From: Thermoanaerobaculum sp.
GTDB taxonomy: Bacteria; Acidobacteriota; Thermoanaerobaculia; Multivoradales; UBA5704
Assembly: GCA_021154885.1 (NCBI GenBank)
Contig: JAJKHS010000082.1
Coordinates: 120,835 to 184,834 of the forward strand
DNA length: 64,000 nucleotides
Reading direction: 5' to 3'
Position numbers and translations under genes: made by a program. The notes beneath the pieces are model-generated. The model made no database searches. It had not been told where the DNA came from and was given only the letters and a program-made list of their open reading frames with translations. Of the stretch, positions 59,569 through 64,000 are shown piece after piece (positions within the stretch are counted from its first letter, which is position 1; each line of letters starts with the position of its first letter).

Positions 59569-61434
59569 ATGAGCGAGCCCGACCATTCCCTCGCCGCCGT
59601 CATCCTCGACGGCGGCTCCCTCAGCCTTTCCGATCTCGCTCGCATCGCCCGCGACCCTCGCGTTCCGGTGGAGATCCATCCGGATGCGACGGCGCGGGTC
59701 GAGGCGAGTTGGGCACAAATTCAGGAGCTCGCCGATCGATATGTTCGGGATTGGGAGGCGCGCGAGCAAGGGGAAGGCGGGGCGCACCCGGTCCTTGACT
59801 ACGGCATCACCACCGGCTTCGGCGAGTTCAAGGACGTCCCCATTGCGCCGCACCGTCTGGAGGAACTGCAGCGCAACATCCTCCTTTCCCATTCCGTGGG
59901 AACCGGCGAGACCTGCGATCCGGACAATCCCGCCAACTACTTCGAGCCGGACGTCGTACGAGCGGCGCTCGCCATCCGACTGAACGCCTTCCTCAAGGGG
60001 CACTCCGGCGTGCGGCCCGTGCTGGTCAGGACGGTCCAGGCAATGCTGAACCGGGGGATCGTGCCGCTGGTGCCGATCCGCGGCTCGGTGGGATCGAGCG
60101 GCGATCTCGCGCCGCTCTCCCATCTCTTCGTCGTGCTCCTGGGCGAGGGCCGGTACCACGTCGTCCGAGAGCCAAAGGACCTCACTTTCGCCAATCCCCG
60201 CCATTTCAAGCCGGCCACCGGACTGAGCTCGGACCTTGCGCAGGAGATCCCCGCTCCCAGCTTCAAGGAGGGCCTGGCCCTCACCAACGGCGCCACCTTC
60301 TCGGCGGCGCTCCTCGCCCTGGCGGTCCACGACGCCGAGTCGCTCGCCCACGTGGCAGACACGGCCACCGCTCTCAGCCTGGAGGCCGTCTGCGGCTGCG
60401 CCCGGGCCTTCGACCCTCGGATCCACGAGGCGCGCGGCCACGCCGGCCAGATCGCCAGCGCTGCCAACATCCGGGCTCTCCTGCGAGGGAGCCGGCTGAT
60501 CGAAAAGGCGGGGGCGGTGCAGGACGTCTACTCTCTGCGCTGCGCGCCGGCGGTCCACGGCGCGGCCCGGGACACCATCGCCTACGCCCGCAGGGTGGCC
60601 GAGGCTGAGATCAATGCCGCCACCGACAACCCTCTCTTTTTTCCGGCGAACGTCTCCGAGCCGCCTTTCGACCACGAATTCGCGTCCAACTGGCCGGAGG
60701 GCTACGACGGCCGGCAGAGGATCTCCTACTCGGCGGGAAACTTCCACGGTGAGCCGGTGGGCATGGCGGCGGACTTCCTGGCGATTGCCTTGGCCGAGCT
60801 CGCGGACATCTCCGAGCGGCGAACCCAGATGCTGCTCGACGCCCATCACAATCGCAACCTGCCGGGAAACCTCATTCCGCATCGTGGCATCAACTCGGGG
60901 CTGATGATTGCCCAGTACTGCGCCGCCGGCATCGTTTCCGAGAACAAGGTCCTCACCCATCCGGCCTCGGTAGACTCCATTCCCACGTCCTCCAACTCCG
61001 AGGATCACAATGCCATGGCCACTATCGCCGCCCGCAAGCTGCGCACAGTATTGCGCAACGTGCAGGCGGTCCTGGCGATCGAGCTGCTGGCGGCGGCCCA
61101 GGCTGTGGACTGGCGCGTGGCGATGGCCATCGATCCGCGCCCGAAGCCGAGCTCTAAGGGGGAGGGTAAAGGAGAGCGCGAAAGTAGAGGCCAGGCCAGC
61201 CCGTCTCCCAAGGCCCTTTCGGAGTGGGACCTCGCGGAGCAGGAGGCGAAGGAGTTCGCGCGGCGGACTCGGCCGGAGGAGCGAGAAGAGACGGCCAGCT
61301 ATCTGGGGGAGGGTACGCGGCGGGGTTACCTCAAACTGCGGGCGATCGTTGAACCAATGCTGAAAGACCAGGTGCTGGACGAAGATATTCGGCGGGTGCG
61401 ATCTCTACTCGAGACAGGTTTCGATCTTCTCTGA
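59569..61434 (+). CDS. Histidine/aromatic ammonia-lyase
   Basis: A 621-aa MIO-type ammonia-lyase, probably histidine ammonia-lyase (histidine to urocanate). YGITTGFGEFKD carries the base Tyr 78; GSVGSSGDLAPLSH holds the cofactor triad at 176-178 as Ser-Ser-Gly instead of Ala-Ser-Gly. Later motifs LLDAHHNRNLPGNL and SVDSIPTSSNSEDHNAM fit HAL. An additional Lys/Glu/Ser-rich segment (about 525-555) makes it longer than the usual 510 aa. It starts 15 bases after hisS, so likely one operon. No hutU, hutI or hutG in view. Confidence 0.85.
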   Translation: MSEPDHSLAAVILDGGSLSLSDLARIARDPRVPVEIHPDATARVEASWAQIQELADRYVRDWEAREQGEGGAHPVLDYGITTGFGEFKDVPIAPHRLEELQRNILLSHSVGTGETCDPDNPANYFEPDVVRAALAIRLNAFLKGHSGVRPVLVRTVQAMLNRGIVPLVPIRGSVGSSGDLAPLSHLFVVLLGEGRYHVVREPKDLTFANPRHFKPATGLSSDLAQEIPAPSFKEGLALTNGATFSAALLALAVHDAESLAHVADTATALSLEAVCGCARAFDPRIHEARGHAGQIASAANIRALLRGSRLIEKAGAVQDVYSLRCAPAVHGAARDTIAYARRVAEAEINAATDNPLFFPANVSEPPFDHEFASNWPEGYDGRQRISYSAGNFHGEPVGMAADFLAIALAELADISERRTQMLLDAHHNRNLPGNLIPHRGINSGLMIAQYCAAGIVSENKVLTHPASVDSIPTSSNSEDHNAMATIAARKLRTVLRNVQAVLAIELLAAAQAVDWRVAMAIDPRPKPSSKGEGKGERESRGQASPSPKALSEWDLAEQEAKEFARRTRPEEREETASYLGEGTRRGYLKLRAIVEPMLKDQVLDEDIRRVRSLLETGFDLL

Positions 61435-61446
61435 ACGGACAGCGGT

Positions 61447-63855
61447 TCATTCAATCAACAACGGTTCGAACTCCTCACGGCATTCGAAGCTATAACGCCA
61501 AAACGTGGAGAGCGCGAGCACGAGTCTGGCGGTATTTTCCATGTTGTACCCCCAGGAGCCGGCATCTTCTCCGCTCTGGATCCAAATCGAGCTGCTCGCA
61601 CACCTCTCGTAGGTGTCTTTGATCTGCTCAGCCAACTTTTGGCGCTGCCCGGGATCCGTCGTCCTGCTGTGCAGGAAGACGTTGGCCGGCAGCAGATAAA
61701 ATTGGCTGAGCTGAGACAATTCTCCGAGGGAGAGCCTTTCGAGCGCCCCTTCCATGTTCTCCCTGGCCAGCTCCATGGAACCCTCTTCGAGGAGATCTCC
61801 ATCGGGCAAATGGCGTAGCCTCTGTATCGAAAGATAGGCCCTGGCGGTTTCCCCCAGAATATAGGAATGGGGCTCTTCGGACCTCTGGCTGAGGAGGCTG
61901 TCGGCAGAAGCTCCGCAAAGATCCGTCCAGATTTGACGGAAAAGAGTCCTGAGGGCATGACGCAATTCCTTTCCAAGCGGAGTCCCCTCGGGGTCGGAGA
62001 AACGGCTGTCCACCCAAAGGCAAAACGCGATGGATCGAACGGCCCAGGCCGCATAGTCGGCGGACTGGATACCAGGCCGCTGTCCTCTGACTTCGTCTTC
62101 GATTCCCCACCATGCCTCTCTCGGTTTAGGCTGCAGCATATAATTGATGAGAAACCGAATGATCTCATCGAGATCATAGGTGGCGCCGGCCACCTTTAGC
62201 TTCAATTCCTGCGGTTGGAAGAAAAGTCGCGCGTAGGACAGGATGTACAAGAGGCGGCTGGTACAAAGCGTACAGCCACTGTGGCCACGAGCAAGGGATT
62301 TTTTGATGTCAGGCAAGATCGTGATGCCAGGCAAGATCGTCTCCAGAAGGAGATATCGAAGGCCGGAGGTCACTTCACTGCGGAGCGGAGTGGACCCAAG
62401 ATCCAAGGAGGAGCAGGCCATGATGATGGGAGCGATCCCCCGGCGCCAGCTCTGGGCGCAAAATCTCCAAGCCGGCAAATAAATCGATTGAAAATCCTTG
62501 CAGAATCGCTTCTCCATAACGCTGCTGGCGCCGCGAATCAAGAGCGGTATATAGATGTGAAGCAGTCCTTCATGGGGTGTGCTGTTGCACGCCGAATACT
62601 TTGTCAAACCCTTTCCTACAGCCTGCGAACCGAGGCTTACTCTGGGCTCGTGAGGATCGGAAGGGTTCGGCGCCAACGTATAGAGCGCGATGAGGTCCAG
62701 GAGGTACCGCTCTGCTCCCGCCGAGGAGGTTTCGACGTTATCGAGAGCCTCCTCTAGAACCTGCTCCAAGGCCAGGCAAAGAAGCTCTTCGTTTGATCTA
62801 TCCGGTAAGCTTCGATCCGACTGAAAATGAATGCCCTCGCCGTCGTTGTCACGCACTACCTGGTCGAGATATTTCACGGCGCGGTCGGCCAGTACCATGA
62901 GCCAGTCGACCACCCGAGAGCTGGCTCCCGTGATCACTTTGGCATGGATGGCGCCTCGGTCCGAGCTGAACTCAACCTCGCTGCCCTTCCGGCGAAGATA
63001 GATGTCCAGAACCGGGTCGTCGATCGAGTGCAGCCTTCCGTGCACCGCAGGTTCGACTGGATCAGCGGAGGGAAGGAAAGGATGTCCCGTGGAAATCTCC
63101 TCCGCAGTGACGAAGATTGCATGCAGGAGATTGAAACGTACCGTCACTTCGTACCTGGGTTGCTTGCCAATGACCAGAGTATCGGTCCTAGGATTGAAGC
63201 TGGAGGAATGCTCGAGTTTAAACCAAAAAAACGTATGCCGCCGACAGAGCTCAATGAGCATGGCGACGAATTTGTCATCGGAGGCTGAGTTATATGAATC
63301 AGGCACCAAATTGGCTTTGTCGGGGCCCGTCAAGTATTTCTCCAGGAGCTCGGCCGTCAATTCCCCGTGGCGCTGCAGCAGTCCCCATCCCGGGTGCTCG
63401 CTGGCCTTGCCGCCGCTGTAAGCTCGAAAGTAGCCCAAGTCATGAAGGTAAGAGGCACAGGAAATGAGGTACTTCTCCGGCGAGGTCAGGGAGATCCCGG
63501 CATTCCGAGCCAACGTCAGACAGAGATTGAAGAGCTCGTCTCCATGCTGCTCGATTCCGATCTCGCTGGAATCGGCCACATTCATCAGCGCACGGATCCG
63601 CAACGCGACCTTGAGGCACTCCGACAAACCTTTGGACTCGAGAGTCGTCAGGTAGGAAGATTTGCCGCGACTGGGCTGAGTAACAGGCGCGGGATAGGAC
63701 CTGTGTTCCTTGTAGTGCCCAACCGTGGCCTCTAAACTTTCCAGGAAGTTCTCGAACCCCCCTTCAGGCCCGGAAACCGTCAGATCTTGGGACTTCCTAT
63801 GGGTGATCGCCGGAAGAAGCCGTTCATCTGGAGGCTGGACTCCGATGCAGAACAA
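61447..63855 (-). CDS. Large HD-domain protein of unknown function
   Basis: About 802 aa, AT-richer than its neighbours, not recognised as a named family. Residues about 95-260 contain an HD-type metal site: IEQHGDELFNLCLTLA, CASYLHDLGYF (HD pair), then RHGELTAELLEKYL and LCRRHTFFWF. The C-terminal half is alpha-helical with Leu/Trp-rich repeats and ends DAGSWGYNMENTARLVLALS, like one repeat of an alpha/alpha toroid. TTG 63855 is the assumed start; the frame stays open to 63909 without ATG or GTG, so the 5' end may be longer or damaged. It is convergent with the lyase gene (12-base gap). HD proteins often hydrolyse nucleotides; the substrate is unknown. Confidence 0.7.
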   Translation of the reverse strand: MFCIGVQPPDERLLPAITHRKSQDLTVSGPEGGFENFLESLEATVGHYKEHRSYPAPVTQPSRGKSSYLTTLESKGLSECLKVALRIRALMNVADSSEIGIEQHGDELFNLCLTLARNAGISLTSPEKYLISCASYLHDLGYFRAYSGGKASEHPGWGLLQRHGELTAELLEKYLTGPDKANLVPDSYNSASDDKFVAMLIELCRRHTFFWFKLEHSSSFNPRTDTLVIGKQPRYEVTVRFNLLHAIFVTAEEISTGHPFLPSADPVEPAVHGRLHSIDDPVLDIYLRRKGSEVEFSSDRGAIHAKVITGASSRVVDWLMVLADRAVKYLDQVVRDNDGEGIHFQSDRSLPDRSNEELLCLALEQVLEEALDNVETSSAGAERYLLDLIALYTLAPNPSDPHEPRVSLGSQAVGKGLTKYSACNSTPHEGLLHIYIPLLIRGASSVMEKRFCKDFQSIYLPAWRFCAQSWRRGIAPIIMACSSLDLGSTPLRSEVTSGLRYLLLETILPGITILPDIKKSLARGHSGCTLCTSRLLYILSYARLFFQPQELKLKVAGATYDLDEIIRFLINYMLQPKPREAWWGIEDEVRGQRPGIQSADYAAWAVRSIAFCLWVDSRFSDPEGTPLGKELRHALRTLFRQIWTDLCGASADSLLSQRSEEPHSYILGETARAYLSIQRLRHLPDGDLLEEGSMELARENMEGALERLSLGELSQLSQFYLLPANVFLHSRTTDPGQRQKLAEQIKDTYERCASSSIWIQSGEDAGSWGYNMENTARLVLALSTFWRYSFECREEFEPLLIE

Positions 63856-64000
63856 TTTGCAGACGTCATTTTTTGAGAGCGGTAGCAGGGCATTTGTAAT
63901 CGTATTTGTTTACCGGCCTATCCCAGCGCTACGGCATAGCTCGCCCCTTGGAGGGATGGTCACCCGCAAACGCAGGTCCGCTACGCCGACAGAGAATTCA
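63856..64000. other. Window end, no gene recognised
   Basis: Upstream of the HD-domain gene. Apart from the open frame noted to 63909, no promoter or repeat was recognised. Confidence 0.3.

Overview
The window is one stretch of a GC-rich bacterial chromosome. The gene styles (a large carboxypeptidase-regulatory/TonB-dependent receptor, a propeller-type hybrid histidine kinase, a Ser/Thr kinase with TPRs, an FHA/sigma-54 activator and many exported beta-rich proteins) suggest an Acidobacteriota-like organism, perhaps of the Thermoanaerobaculia type. No 16S rRNA gene is present, so this is inference.

Layout. 1-1.75 kb: the 5' part of pyk (minus strand), preceded by a BrnT/BrnA toxin-antitoxin pair. 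1.9-9.6 kb: a conserved translation block, ffh - rpsP - khpA - rimM - trmD - rplS - rnhB, ending in a large TPR protein translationally coupled to rnhB. 9.7-34 kb: an accessory block rich in secreted or surface proteins. It holds a BNR/LamG protein, an M23-like peptidase, a two-DTG aspartic-protease-like protein, a type-B carboxylesterase with a phosphoesterase-like tail, an aegerolysin-like protein, an FHA-GAF-sigma-54 activator, a Ser/Thr kinase, a phosphoesterase with three Ig-like repeats, an ECF42-type sigma factor with its DGPF/YCII partner, a CxxCH protein and a TonB-dependent receptor. 34.4-40.6 kb: a patchwork with a PIN/RHH toxin-antitoxin operon, a 17-unit palindromic repeat array, an AbiJ-like HEPN protein in AT-richer DNA, a 176-bp palindrome and a P-loop kinase. 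40.7-44.9 kb: a 1392-aa hybrid histidine kinase. 46.2-51.5 kb: the fatty-acid block yceD - rpmF - plsX - fabD - fabG - acpP - fabF. 51.6-56.8 kb: an S9 peptidase, a DUF4097 protein and ETF-quinone oxidoreductase. 56.9-61.4 kb: a histidine-centred group, egtD - tRNA-His - hisS - hutH-like. 61.4-63.9 kb: a large HD-domain protein of unknown role in AT-richer DNA.

How parts may work together. The most interesting reading is a phospho-signalling and secretion circuit at 15-31 kb. A membrane Ser/Thr kinase gene lies next to a sigma-54 activator whose N-terminal FHA domain would read phosphothreonine. By eye, sigma-54-type elements (GG-N10-GC) lie on both sides of the activator gene: one points at the aegerolysin/esterase/aspartic-protease-like genes and one at a 136-aa orphan. 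Further elements lie before the Ig-repeat phosphoesterase and the CxxCH protein.

Two other points stand out. tRNA-His, directly upstream of hisS, lacks the usual G-1:C73 pair and has G1-U72 and A73, as in the divergent alphaproteobacterial HisRS/tRNA-His pair. The repeat array sits just upstream of a PIN toxin promoter whose -10 abuts the start codon. All calls come from reading the sequence; no database search was run.
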